A stretch of 64,000 bases of DNA from Brevibacterium sp. UCMA 11754 (GCF_021532275.1 NZ_JACBOT010000008.1:62001-126000), one strand, 5' to 3'. Shown: positions 46,040-54,659, counted from the stretch's first letter. Numbers and translations: made by a program. The notes: a model not told the origin generated them from the letters alone.

Positions 46040-46480
46040 TCAGATGGCTACGAAGAACTCACGGACCCGTTCGAGCAACAGCTCAGTCGCGCCTGCGTCG
46101 AAGGAGACCAAGGACGAATCGGCGAAGAGATGCTGATCGCCAGGGTAGACGAAGAGTTCTGCCGAGGGCGCGGAGTCGGCTAAGTCGCGGGCGTCGTCCT
46201 GAGTTTGGGCGAGCCTCTGGGCGATGGTCACTCCGAAGGAGAAACCCGCGTAGACGAGCCCGGAACTCGACTCTGGTGTGTCCGCGACGCCACGCTGCCG
46301 GATAGTGTCGAATCCGGTCTCGCCGGCACAGGCGAAACCCTCCTCGATGGATCCGAACGTACGGCCCTCGAACATGTCGGGCACGTGCACCGTATGTCCC
46401 GAGCCTCTCAGCTCCTCGGCGAATGCTGCGATCCCGTCGGTGAGTCCCTGTATGTGATGGTAGAGCACGATCTCGGCCAT
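46040..46480 (-). CDS. Dienelactone hydrolase family protein with internal deletion
   Basis: An alpha/beta hydrolase of only 146 residues; family members are near 190-200. The N-terminus MAEIVLYHHIQGLTDGIAAF, nucleophile elbow YAGFSFGVTIAQ (Ser in GxSxG) and the C-terminal His region ELFVYPGDQHLFADSS are intact and in frame. The block between AQTQDDARD and LADSAPSAELF is missing, which normally holds the strand with the acid residue (a GMxxDPFF-like loop). An in-frame loss of about 45 residues is inferred, so activity is doubtful. The start is ATG 46480; longer upstream frames run through the tRNA. Confidence 0.8.
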   Translation of the reverse strand: MAEIVLYHHIQGLTDGIAAFAEELRGSGHTVHVPDMFEGRTFGSIEEGFACAGETGFDTIRQRGVADTPESSSGLVYAGFSFGVTIAQRLAQTQDDARDLADSAPSAELFVYPGDQHLFADSSLVSFDAGATELLLERVREFFVAI

Positions 46481-46574
46481 GGCGACGAATTTCCTTTGAT
46501 TGCCTTCGGCGAATGATCCGATTGTACGCAGGAGTGCAGCGCCTGGCGGGCAGAGAATGACGGGGCGGAAAATG

Positions 46575-46648
46575 TCCCCCCAGTGGGACTCGAACCCACA
46601 CTTGATCGATTTTAAGTCGACTGCCTCTGCCGATTGGGCTATAGGGGG
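46575..46648 (-). tRNA. tRNA with anticodon UAA (Leu codon UUA), short variable arm
   Basis: A 74-base cloverleaf on the minus strand: acceptor CCCCCTA pairs with TGGGGGG (one G:U), T arm GTGGG-TTCGAGT-CCCAC, anticodon stem GTCGA/TCGAT with loop CTTAAAA, giving anticodon TAA. The variable region is only CAAGT. Anticodon UAA reads leucine UUA, yet bacterial tRNA-Leu normally has a long variable arm, so the identity by structure is unusual. CCA is not encoded. Confidence 0.8.
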
Positions 46649-46762
46649 ATTTGCCGGCGCTGCTATCGCGGCGTCAGCACTCACTTTATAGGGTACCGGG
46701 AACTGCCGCGATCCGAGACATGGCAGCGCGGCATCAGCCGCGATCTGAGACACCACGCCCCA

Positions 46763-46786
46763 TAGTATGTGAGACGGCTAGTCTCA
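46763..46786 (+). promoter_or_regulatory. -10 element and inverted-repeat operator of the MFS gene
   Basis: TAGTAT (46763-46768) is followed at once by TGAGAC-GGCTA-GTCTCA (46770-46786), whose arms are perfect complements. The ATG of the permease gene is at 46792. An operator over the transcription start implies a repressor, not encoded next door. Confidence 0.5.
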
Positions 46787-46791
46787 AACTC

Positions 46792-48048
46792 ATGACAGAG
46801 AACCCGCCCAGCAGACAGGCTTGGGTGATCCTCGTCATCGGAGTGCTGTCACAGATGGCAGCCACTGTCGCGATCACCGGTCCGGCCTTCCTGATTCCGT
46901 ATATGCACACGGACCTCGGCTACACGCTGACTCAAGCCGGAACCGTCGCCGCAGCCCCGAGTTTCGGCCTCATCCTCACCCTCATCGCCTGGGGTGCCTT
47001 CGCCGACAGATTCGGCGAACGACTGGCCATGACGCTGGGCATCGCACTGACTGCTCTGGCCTCGGGCCTGGCCGTGGCTGTGGTCGGCTCACCAGTGTGG
47101 ATGGTCGTCATCATCGCGGCTTCCGGAGCGGCCGCCGCGTCGGTGAACTCGGCCAGCGGGCGCGTGGTCATGGGGTGGTTTCCCCGCCACCGGCGTGGGT
47201 TGGCCATGGGCATCAGGCAGATGTCGCAGCCGCTGGGCACCAGTGTGGCCGCCCTGAGCGTCCCACCCATCGCCTCATCCAGCGGGTTCACCGGGTACCT
47301 GTGGTTCATCGTCATCGTCACCGGTGTCATGGCCGTGATCTGCTTCGGGCTCGTCCGGGATCCTCCCCGCGCCGAGGTGGCCCCCACCCCCGTCCCCACG
47401 TCCGCCGATGATGCCCGGCCAGGGCCCACCTCGGCGTCGGGAGAGGTGGAGGCGCCCACCTCGACGAGCAATCCCTACCGGATGGATTCGTTCCTGTGGC
47501 GAATCCACGCCGTCTCTGCGCTGCTGGTGATCCCGCAGTTCGCGTTCTCCACCTATGGCCTCATCTGGCTCATCGCGAACCAGCACATCAGCGTCGGCAT
47601 CGCCGGCGGCATCGTCGCGGCCTCTCAGATCGTGGGAGCGATCGGGCGCATGATCGTCGGCGGCCTCTCCGATCGGCTCGGCTCCAGGGTCGGACTGATG
47701 CGGATCGTGGCCATTGCGGCCGTCGTTCTAGTGGCAGCGATCGCGTTGATCTCACTCACACCGATGCCCGCAGTGGCGACAGTGGTGTTCATTCTGGCGT
47801 CCACGGTCTCGGTAGCAGACAACGGGTTGGCCTTCGCCTCGGTCGCCGAGGCTGCCGGCCCGCAATGGTCGGGCAAGGCCATGGGGACGCAGAACACCGG
47901 GCAGTTCGTCGTCTCCGCGATCTTGGGTCCAGGATTCGGAGCGCTGATCACTGTGTTCGGCTACCCGCTGTCATTTGCCATCGTCGCGGCAGCGCCCCTC
48001 CTCAGTCTTGGGATCATTCCAAAACAGGACATCGATCGGATAACCTGA
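46792..48048 (+). CDS. Major facilitator superfamily permease
   Basis: A 418-residue inner-membrane transporter with 12 predicted spans in two halves joined by a long hydrophilic loop rich in Pro/Thr/Ser/Glu (about residues 195-225). The MFS loop-2 motif appears as GAFADRFGERLAMTLG and in the second half as GGLSDRLGSRVGLM. No substrate-specific signature is evident. The start is ATG 46792, close to the promoter; the longer upstream frame overlaps the tRNA region. Confidence 0.88.
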   Translation: MTENPPSRQAWVILVIGVLSQMAATVAITGPAFLIPYMHTDLGYTLTQAGTVAAAPSFGLILTLIAWGAFADRFGERLAMTLGIALTALASGLAVAVVGSPVWMVVIIAASGAAAASVNSASGRVVMGWFPRHRRGLAMGIRQMSQPLGTSVAALSVPPIASSSGFTGYLWFIVIVTGVMAVICFGLVRDPPRAEVAPTPVPTSADDARPGPTSASGEVEAPTSTSNPYRMDSFLWRIHAVSALLVIPQFAFSTYGLIWLIANQHISVGIAGGIVAASQIVGAIGRMIVGGLSDRLGSRVGLMRIVAIAAVVLVAAIALISLTPMPAVATVVFILASTVSVADNGLAFASVAEAAGPQWSGKAMGTQNTGQFVVSAILGPGFGALITVFGYPLSFAIVAAAPLLSLGIIPKQDIDRIT

Positions 48049-48152
48049 TGTTCATCTTTGCTCAGTACTGTGCCTGAAGACTGGTGACGACCGCGAGATG
48101 ACGAGGCCAAGCCGCTGACGAAGACTGTTGCTGTCGATGTGAAGGAGCGCCC

Positions 48153-49055
48153 GTGAACAACCTGCTCAACGAGAATCTGCGCGAATACATCGACAAGCTT
48201 CGAATCGAGGGCTATCAGGTCGAGGATTCACACACAGCGGACCCGCATCTCATCGATCCGATGGGGCGTGCGGTCGAGACCTGGCGTGAAGGCTACCCGT
48301 ACCCGGAGCTTATGGGCCGGGAGGAATACGAGCTCGAGAAATATCAGCTGCAGGTTGAGCTGCTGAAATTCCAGTACTGGGGGCAAGACACCGATCGTAA
48401 GCACGTCATCGTCTTCGAAGGCCGTGACGCTGCCGGCAAGGGTGGGACGATCAAGCGCTTCACCGAGCATCTCAATCCGCGTGCGGCACGCGTCGTGGCC
48501 CTGAACAAGCCCTCGGACAAGGAAGCGGGGCAGTGGTATTTCCAGCGCTACATCAGCCATCTGCCCACCAACGGTGAGATCGTCATGTTCGACCGGTCCT
48601 GGTACAACCGGGCCAACGTCGAGCGGGTCATGGACTTCTGCACGGACTACGAGTACGAGACGTTCATGGAGCAGGCGCCAGTTTTCGAGAAGATGCTCAT
48701 CGACTCCGACATCCACGTCACCAAGTTCTGGTTCTCCGTGACCCAGCGGGAACAGCGGACCCGTTTCGCGATTCGCCAGATCGACCCGGTCAGACAGTGG
48801 AAGCTGTCTCCCATGGACCTCGAGTCCCTGGATCGCTGGGACGACTACACCGCGGCGAAGGAAGAGATGTTCCGTCGCACGGACACCGATCATGCTCCGT
48901 GGATTACCATCAAGAGCAATGACAAGAAGCGGGCACGACTCAACGCGCTGCGCTATTTCCTCAACCAGTTCGACTACGAGGACAAGGACACCTCGATCGT
49001 CTACGAACCCGACCCGATCATCGTCCGCCGCGGACGCGACGCCGTCGACGACTGA
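48153..49055 (+). CDS. ppk2: Polyphosphate kinase 2
   Basis: Uses polyphosphate to phosphorylate nucleoside diphosphates or the reverse. 300 residues, class I (one-domain) length. Walker A is FEGRDAAGKGGTIKRF (about 88-103), the lid region is EAGQWYFQRYISHLPTNGEIVMFDRSWYNR with Walker B-like MFDRSWYNR, and the downstream RQIDPVRQWKLSPMD is typical. GTG start at 48153 with AAGGAG upstream. A functional link to ppx in this window is through the shared polymer. Confidence 0.93.
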   Translation: MNNLLNENLREYIDKLRIEGYQVEDSHTADPHLIDPMGRAVETWREGYPYPELMGREEYELEKYQLQVELLKFQYWGQDTDRKHVIVFEGRDAAGKGGTIKRFTEHLNPRAARVVALNKPSDKEAGQWYFQRYISHLPTNGEIVMFDRSWYNRANVERVMDFCTDYEYETFMEQAPVFEKMLIDSDIHVTKFWFSVTQREQRTRFAIRQIDPVRQWKLSPMDLESLDRWDDYTAAKEEMFRRTDTDHAPWITIKSNDKKRARLNALRYFLNQFDYEDKDTSIVYEPDPIIVRRGRDAVDD

Positions 49056-49139
49056 GCAACCGCCGTCGAGTGAAACCCGATCGCCGGCGCGCCAATTACT
49101 GCTGTCCGACCTGAAACCGACTGTTTGGGAAGGGCTTTC

Positions 49140-49448
49140 TCAGTCCGGTGGTTCCCACGCCGTGTCCTCTTCCTCCTTCGTGTCCCCGCCGCGGACATCG
49201 CGGTCTTCGTCTTCTGTTGAGTCCTGATCCAGCGAGCGCTCTGCTTCAGCCTGGACGTCCTCCGGATCCGTGTCGATCGATACGTCGTGCTCGGTGGCAA
49301 TGCGCTCGAGCTTGTCCTCGGGTGTCTCCGAGCTGCCCTCCGCTTCAGCGTCGGAGCCGACTCCGACATTGAAGTCAGTCACCTCCTGCTCGGTGGGCTC
49401 ATCCATGCTGGGGGCGCCGTCTGGCAGGTTCTTCTTCTCGTCACTCAT
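49140..49448 (-). CDS. Small acidic protein, unknown function
   Basis: A 102-residue highly acidic soluble protein (MSDEKKNLPDGAPSMDEPTE...). No family is recognised. ATG 49448 has GAGGAGCAGAGGA just upstream and is preferred; the frame is open further and ATG 49550 (MTSVEDTARD) is an alternative start adding 34 residues. It converges with ppk2. Confidence 0.6.
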   Translation of the reverse strand: MSDEKKNLPDGAPSMDEPTEQEVTDFNVGVGSDAEAEGSSETPEDKLERIATEHDVSIDTDPEDVQAEAERSLDQDSTEDEDRDVRGGDTKEEEDTAWEPPD

Positions 49449-49770
49449 GGTCCTCTGCTCCTCTCGTTGTTCGAAGCGATCTAGTCGTTCGATCATCGAC
49501 CGGGTGTCCACGGGAGGGACATCACGAGCCGTATCTTCGACGCTAGTCATGCTGCAGCGTTCCATCAAGGCCGTGACCTGCGATCGGCGGGAACTGGCAT
49601 GTGCCGCCAAGGCGGCATCCATCCGCGTCCATTCTCGATATGACGTCCCAGAGCGGACGGACAGACGCAGGACGGAGAATGCGGCCGGGTGGAAGGGGAA
49701 AGACCACCCGGCCGTAATCGTGGAGCGGACAGAGTCCGCAGGTTTCACTTGGGCGCGATGCCCATCGTGC
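49449..49770. other. Gene-free stretch with a perfect hairpin
   Basis: Apart from the possible N-terminal extension of the acidic gene, it holds a perfect 11-base inverted repeat, CGGCCGGGTGG (49682-49692) and complement (49704-49714), with loop AAGGGGAAAGA. It lies 57 bases after the stop of the minus-strand DUF1461 gene and probably terminates it. Confidence 0.6.
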
Positions 49771-50850
49771 TCAGGCTTCTCGCCGGGCCTTCTTCAGTGC
49801 ACGGCGTTTCTTGTGGCCGGCAAAGCTGAGCCAGAAGAGGACGATGGCCAGGAGGACGAAGAGTCCGCCTCCGGCAATTCCCGCGTCGACCCAGAACTGG
49901 GGCGGGAAGAGTCGGATAAGGGAATCGTCGCTGTAGAACTCCCAGGTCCCGTCGGAGAAGAAGACTTTGTGGAATCCACGGAAGAAGGTATCCCACCCGA
50001 GGAATGCCAGCACTGCCGCGGCGGCCATGGCGATGATGCTGATGATGGTGCCCAAACGCAGCCCGACGTGGATTCCCATGCCGTGCCTGCGTGACATGTA
50101 GAGGCCGAAGAGGACCGCGCCGATGAGGCCGATCATCGCAATCAGGTACAGCAGTGAGATGAGGTCCTTGACGTCGGCCATGTGATTGAGCTCTTCGGAG
50201 ATGAAGATGGGCTCGCCATTGGGCATGATCACATCGGCGAGGTAACGCCGAGAGTCGAGGTTCGCCAGGTAGTCGATGACGTAGGTGGCGTAGTGTTCGC
50301 GGTCGGCGCTGCCGAAGCCGAATTGGTCGGCCGGGAATCCGGGTCGGAAGTACTCGAACTTGATGAACAGTCCGGAGGCGACGAAGCGCACGGCCAAGGC
50401 CAGGAGGATGAACGGTATGGCCAGTGTGATCCAGATGGTGCCGATGACATCGAGGACGCTGCGACGGCGTTCGGGCACCTCAGGGTCATGAGTCTCGGTG
50501 GACGTCGCGGCTTGAGTCACGGCGGCCCAGTCCGCTTCGCTCATCACGGCAGTGCGAGCGTTGGCAGGAACCTCGCGGGTCCGGGCGGTCTCGGGGGGAT
50601 GCGACGAGTGAGCAGGCGCGACGCGGACAGGCCCGGTTGAGGGCTTGGGTTCGTCCTTGGGGATCGGCTCCCGGATCGGATCGAACGCCTCGGTGTCGGT
50701 CGAAGGATCGTTCGCGGCCTCCAGCGGAGGCTCAGTCTGCTTTTCGGCAGCACTACTGGATCCTGAACTCATCCGCCTGCTCAGGAGGTCTTCGGTCTCG
50801 TTCTTCTTGTCTCCAGCCACGTTCCCATTGTCAGTGACCCGGGTGGGCAA
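49771..50850 (-). CDS. DUF1461/TIGR01906-type integral membrane protein
   Basis: About 359 residues: an acidic, Pro/Ser-rich cytoplasmic tail of about 125 residues, then four membrane spans (TIWITLAIPFILLALAVRFVA; ISLLYLIAMIGLIGAVLFGLYM; TIISIIAMAAAAVLAFLGW; AGIAGGGLFVLLAIVLFWLSF) and a large external loop between spans 1 and 2 containing ATYVIDYLANLDSRRYLADV. This matches the DUF1461 (TIGR01906) layout; function unknown. The start may be one of several upstream Met codons; MPTRVTD at 50850 is the longest. Confidence 0.75.
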   Translation of the reverse strand: MPTRVTDNGNVAGDKKNETEDLLSRRMSSGSSSAAEKQTEPPLEAANDPSTDTEAFDPIREPIPKDEPKPSTGPVRVAPAHSSHPPETARTREVPANARTAVMSEADWAAVTQAATSTETHDPEVPERRRSVLDVIGTIWITLAIPFILLALAVRFVASGLFIKFEYFRPGFPADQFGFGSADREHYATYVIDYLANLDSRRYLADVIMPNGEPIFISEELNHMADVKDLISLLYLIAMIGLIGAVLFGLYMSRRHGMGIHVGLRLGTIISIIAMAAAAVLAFLGWDTFFRGFHKVFFSDGTWEFYSDDSLIRLFPPQFWVDAGIAGGGLFVLLAIVLFWLSFAGHKKRRALKKARREA

Positions 50851-50994
50851 GCGGGCTCCGACACGCCACAGACCCCCAGATCACCGAGGCCAACGGGATC
50901 GCCGAGGTGGCCCGCCGTCCCGAATTCTGCCCTGCAGCCCGCCCGCATGGGCAGTCCAGCAGGGCCTGGCGGTCAACCCAGTGGGGCTGGGCAG

Positions 50995-51921
50995 TCAGCC
51001 CAGCAGAGCAGCGATGATGACGAGTGTCGGCACTGCCAGCACGGTGGTGATGAAGACCGCATCACGCATGAGCGCCTCGGACTGTCGGTACTGCATGGAG
51101 TAGATGTAGACGTTCTGCGCCGTCGGCAGAGCCGAAGTGACGACGATGGCGAACAGAGCGATGCCGGAGTATCCCAGCAGGGGACCGCCGATGACCCAGG
51201 CCAGGGCAGGCTGGATGACCTGCTTGGCGATGGTGATGTACGTCAGCTGCTTCCTGGATCCGGGAGCTGGAAGCCCCCAACCGTCCTTGAGCGAGATGCC
51301 GAAGGCCAGCAGTGCTCCCGGGACCGCAGTGGCACCGATCATGTCGATGGGCTCGAAGATGAAGCGCGGAAGTTCGAAGCCCGTCGCTGAGGCGGCCACA
51401 CCGGCGGCAGCACCGAGGACAATGGGGTTACGGAGGATCTGGAGCACGCCGGAGTACCAGCGCTGATCGAGCTTCTTCTTCCCCGCGGCGTCGAGAACGG
51501 CCATGCCGATGGGTGCGAGGATGAGCAGCTGGAACAGCAGCACAGGCGCGACATATCCGATGTCGTGGAGGACGTAGGCCGCAATCGGGATTCCGAGATT
51601 GCCGATGTTGACGTAGCTGACGGCCCAGGCGGAGAACATCGCCTCACCGGTGCTGCGCTTGCGGATGTATCGGGTGAGCACGAACAGGAGCACGCCCACG
51701 ATCACTGCGGACCCGCCCGTGGCCAGGAGCGCTGTGTTGAAGATCAGCCGCAGATCGGTGTCGGCAACGGTGACGTAGAGCAGGGTGGGGGTGCCGGCAT
51801 AGAAGACCAGCTTCGCGATGACCTGCTGACCGTTGGGCCCGAGGACTTCGGATCGTCCCAGCACGAATCCGACCAGGATGACACCTGCGATGACGGCGAA
51901 GCCTTCGAAAACAGCCAGCAT
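50995..51921 (-). CDS. AEC (auxin efflux carrier) family permease
   Basis: A 308-residue membrane protein with ten predicted spans in two five-helix halves. Typical features are the N-terminal GFVLGRSEVLGPNGQQVIAKLVFY, YVNIGNLGIPIAAYVL (with Asn in the unwound helix) and the second-half VTSALPTAQNVYIYSMQY. Bacterial members export organic acids such as malate; the substrate here is unknown. A minisatellite lies directly in front of its start region. Confidence 0.88.
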   Translation of the reverse strand: MLAVFEGFAVIAGVILVGFVLGRSEVLGPNGQQVIAKLVFYAGTPTLLYVTVADTDLRLIFNTALLATGGSAVIVGVLLFVLTRYIRKRSTGEAMFSAWAVSYVNIGNLGIPIAAYVLHDIGYVAPVLLFQLLILAPIGMAVLDAAGKKKLDQRWYSGVLQILRNPIVLGAAAGVAASATGFELPRFIFEPIDMIGATAVPGALLAFGISLKDGWGLPAPGSRKQLTYITIAKQVIQPALAWVIGGPLLGYSGIALFAIVVTSALPTAQNVYIYSMQYRQSEALMRDAVFITTVLAVPTLVIIAALLG

Positions 51922-51969
51922 GGGCTACCGGTGGTCCTCGCTTTCCGGATCAGTCGGCTTCGGCCGAGG

Positions 51970-52056
51970 CAGACAGTGGTGGTGGGTCAGACAGTGGTGG
52001 TCGGGTCAGGCAGTGGTGGTCGGGTCAGGCAGTGGTGGGGTCAGTCGGTGGTGGCA
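51970..52056. repeat. Minisatellite of 18/19-bp units
   Basis: Units CAGACAGTGGTGGTGGGT (51970), CAGACAGTGGTGGTCGGGT (51988), CAGGCAGTGGTGGTCGGGT (52007), then a shortened unit (52026) and a degenerate one (52042). It sits upstream of the AEC gene and runs into the last codons of the neighbouring minus-strand gene ending at 52041. Confidence 0.9.
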
Positions 52057-52358
52057 GAGTCGACGGCTGCATAGGCAGCTGTCGCAGTCACGGCGGCGAC
52101 GCTGAACACAGCGGGCCAAGCACCGATCTTCTTCGCCAGGGGATGAGATGCTCCGAACCCGCCGAGGTAGCCCAAGGTCAGTGCCGTGCCGACGGGCCAG
52201 CCCGCCTTGGTGAACCAGGTGCGGGCCGCGTAGGCACCGGCAGCTGCGAGCACGACTCCGCCGAGGGGACGGATCCCGGTCTCGCGGGCGGTCAGGAATC
52301 CGCCGACGAGACCTGCGGCGACAAGTGGGGCGGTCGAAACTTCACGTGCGTCCTTCAT
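52041..52358 (-). CDS. Small membrane protein, unknown function
   Basis: A 105-residue protein with three or four short hydrophobic helices (STAPLVAAGLVGGFLTA; PLGGVVLAAAGAYAARTWF; VGTALTLGYLGGFGASHPLA; WPAVFSVAAVTATAAYAAV). No family is recognised. The start is ATG 52358; longer upstream frames are out of character. The last codons lie in the minisatellite. Confidence 0.65.
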   Translation of the reverse strand: MKDAREVSTAPLVAAGLVGGFLTARETGIRPLGGVVLAAAGAYAARTWFTKAGWPVGTALTLGYLGGFGASHPLAKKIGAWPAVFSVAAVTATAAYAAVDSATTD

Positions 52359-52417
52359 GACGTCCAGTTTAGGCAATGCCGGACTGGAACCGAACGGCGG
52401 TCTCACAACGAGGACCG

Positions 52418-52768
52418 TCAATCGAGAGAGATCTTGATGACCGAGGCGATTCCGAGAACCGCGATGAGGCAGACCGAGCTGGTGAGGAAGAGGATCGCCC
52501 AGGGGGTCGGACGCCCCCGTTCGGCGCGAATGGACCCCGCTCCGAGGCGGTAGCGCCTGACCTGCAGGGCGATCGCGGCGATCGCCAATGCGATGCAGAC
52601 GACGAAGATCACGACGGACAGTCCTCCGAACACATTGATCCAGCGGATGAACAGGAGGCTGACAACGGTCATCGTCAGGCTGGTGCGCAGCCAGGACTGG
52701 GTCGTCCGCTCGGGTTGCAGTCCCGGATCGGCATGTGGCTGGGGCCGTCTGGGGGGCGGCGTGGTCAT
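52418..52768 (-). CDS. DUF202-type small membrane protein
   Basis: A 116-residue protein with a Pro-rich N-terminus, then LQPERTTQSWLRTSLTMTVVSLLFIRW, the Glu-Arg-Thr plus Arg-Thr-x-Leu pattern of DUF202, and two further spans (VVIFVVCIALAIAAIAL and AILFLTSSVCLIAVLGIASV). Coupled by an ATGA overlap to another DUF202 protein upstream; such tandem pairs are common and may form a hetero-complex. Function unknown. Confidence 0.85.
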   Translation of the reverse strand: MTTPPPRRPQPHADPGLQPERTTQSWLRTSLTMTVVSLLFIRWINVFGGLSVVIFVVCIALAIAAIALQVRRYRLGAGSIRAERGRPTPWAILFLTSSVCLIAVLGIASVIKISLD

Positions 52769-53178
52769 AGGACTTCGGCGAAGACCAGAACGAGGAGGCC
52801 GGCACCCAATGCTGTGGCCAGGCTGACGATGGGAATGATGAGAGGCAGCGGCAGCGACGTCTTGTGGCGCATGGCCGATTCGATGCGGTGCCATCTGAAT
52901 GCCGCACCGGCGGCGAGGATGAATCCGATGACCATGAGCACGATCGATAAGGTCGCACGTAGGCCAGAGGTGAAGATCTCCGAGGTGAAGGCCTCGACCG
53001 CAATGCCACCGCCGATGAATGCCAGCGCCGTGCGGATCCATGATAGGAATGTGCGTTCGTTGGCGAGGGTGAAACGCGGATCGGGATCTTCGCCGTCGGG
53101 AAATATCTGTCGGGCGATCCTGCTGCGTGAGTCGTCGTGGGTCACGTATCGAGGATAACTGCTGTGGTCGAATACCAT
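52765..53178 (-). CDS. DUF202 family membrane protein (YidH-like)
   Basis: A 137-residue protein. PRFTLANERTFLSWIRTALAF (about residues 34-54) is the DUF202 signature; three membrane spans follow (ALAFIGGGIAVEAF; LSIVLMVIGFILAAGAAFRW; LIIPIVSLATALGAGLLVLVF). First gene of the DUF202 pair. The start may be MVFDHSS (53178) or a later Met. Confidence 0.87.
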   Translation of the reverse strand: MVFDHSSYPRYVTHDDSRSRIARQIFPDGEDPDPRFTLANERTFLSWIRTALAFIGGGIAVEAFTSEIFTSGLRATLSIVLMVIGFILAAGAAFRWHRIESAMRHKTSLPLPLIIPIVSLATALGAGLLVLVFAEVL

Positions 53179-53310
53179 GTCAAGGTACGACGATTTCCGC
53201 TGAAGTTCGCCTCCAGACGCGAAGTCGCCGGTAGTGCGATTTGGGCGCGACGGTGAGTTCGATGTCAGTGGTGCGGGCGGTGCAGCCGATGATGAAGGTG
53301 AAGACGCTAC

Positions 53311-54651
53311 ATGACTGACAGTGAAAACAGGCCGCAGCCATCCGGTGCCGGCGATCCGGCAGACCCAGGTGCGGCAGACCCAGGTGCAGGCACGGGTGTG
53401 CCCGAGGCCGAGGGGCCGGCCAAATGGAAGGTGATCGGTCCTGGCCTGGTCGTGGCCGCGACCGGTGTCGGCGCCGCCGACATGGTGGCGACTCTTGTGG
53501 CCGGCAGCCAGTTCGGCTACGGACTGATGTGGGCGGTGATCGTCGGTGTGATCCTCAAGATCGTCCTCGTCGAGGGTGCAGGTCGATTCACTCTGGCCAC
53601 GGGGAAGACGATCTTCGAGGGTTGGACCTCACTGGGACGGTGGACGACCTGGTACTTCGGGCCTTACATCATCATCTGGGGATTCGTCTACGGTGCCACC
53701 GCGATGAGTTCTGCCGCTCTCCCTCTGGCCGCACTGTTTCCGGGAGTCAACCTCACAGTGTGGGCGATCGTCATGGGCCTGGCCGGTTTCGCCATGGTCT
53801 GGTTCGGGCGGTACACCGTCTTCGAGAAGATCACCGCGGCCCTCGTCGGAATCATGTTCGTCACCGTTGTGGGCCTGGCTATCATCGCCGTTCCCAACAT
53901 TCCGGAAATGCTCACCGGACTCATCCCGCTGATTCCGGAAGGCGGCGTCATCTACACCTTGGCTCTGGCCGGCGGTGTCGGCGGCACAATCACCCTCGCT
54001 GCCTACGGATACTGGCTGCGTGAGAAGGGCTGGCACACACCCAAATGGATGCGTGTGATGCGCATCGACAACTCCATGGCCTACGTGCTGACAGGGATCT
54101 TCGTCATCGCCATGCTCATCGTCGGAGCCGAGGTCGTGCGCGCAGCCGGAGTCTCCATCTCTGCCGATGACAAGGGACTGATCGAACTCGCAGATGTCCT
54201 CAAAGCCAAATACGGCGATGTGGTCGGAACCGGCTTCCTCATCGGCTTCTGGGCCGCATCCTTCTCCTCGATCATCGGAGTGTGGAACGGTGTATCGCTC
54301 ATGTTCGCCGACTTCTGGGGACACATGCGCAAGAAGCCCAGCGGTCACCCTGACACGCTGACCGGCGGAAAGTACTTCAAGTTCTACGTGTTGTGGCTGA
54401 CCTTCCCGCCCATGCTGCTCTTCCTGCTGGGCAAGCCGATCGGTCTGATCCTGGCCTACGGTGTACTCGGATCGCTGTTCATGCCGTTCCTGGCGATCAC
54501 ACTGCTCGGTCTCCTCAATGGTAAGAAGATCCCGAAGAAGTGGGCCAACAAGCTGCACACCAATATCGCCCTGGCCATCACAGCGCTGCTCTTCATCATC
54601 CTCGGCGTTCAGCAGCTCTACTCGAGCCTGGCTCCGCTCTGGGGCGGATGA
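53311..54651 (+). CDS. NRAMP-superfamily transporter lacking the canonical metal motifs
   Basis: A 446-residue polytopic protein with an Ala/Asp/Pro/Gly-rich N-terminal tail and about 11 spans. GPGLVVAATGVGAADMVATL (TM1) then VAGSQFGYGLMWAVIVG is clearly NRAMP-like, but the DPGN metal motif of TM1 is replaced by GAADM. In TM6, GGVGGTITLAAYGYWLREKGW stands where MPH is expected. Canonical Mn/Fe transport is therefore unlikely; NRAMP-related proteins with altered motifs include magnesium (NRMT) and aluminium transporters. A strong terminator follows. Confidence 0.85.
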   Translation: MTDSENRPQPSGAGDPADPGAADPGAGTGVPEAEGPAKWKVIGPGLVVAATGVGAADMVATLVAGSQFGYGLMWAVIVGVILKIVLVEGAGRFTLATGKTIFEGWTSLGRWTTWYFGPYIIIWGFVYGATAMSSAALPLAALFPGVNLTVWAIVMGLAGFAMVWFGRYTVFEKITAALVGIMFVTVVGLAIIAVPNIPEMLTGLIPLIPEGGVIYTLALAGGVGGTITLAAYGYWLREKGWHTPKWMRVMRIDNSMAYVLTGIFVIAMLIVGAEVVRAAGVSISADDKGLIELADVLKAKYGDVVGTGFLIGFWAASFSSIIGVWNGVSLMFADFWGHMRKKPSGHPDTLTGGKYFKFYVLWLTFPPMLLFLLGKPIGLILAYGVLGSLFMPFLAITLLGLLNGKKIPKKWANKLHTNIALAITALLFIILGVQQLYSSLAPLWGG

Positions 54652-54659
54652 GATGTCGT

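Noticed and set aside
46575..46648. Integration site of a mobile element at the tRNA
   Set aside because: No integrase, no direct repeat of the tRNA 3' end and no phage-like genes nearby.
51970..52056. Possible CRISPR-like repeat array
   Set aside because: Units are directly adjacent with no spacers and no cas genes; it is a minisatellite.
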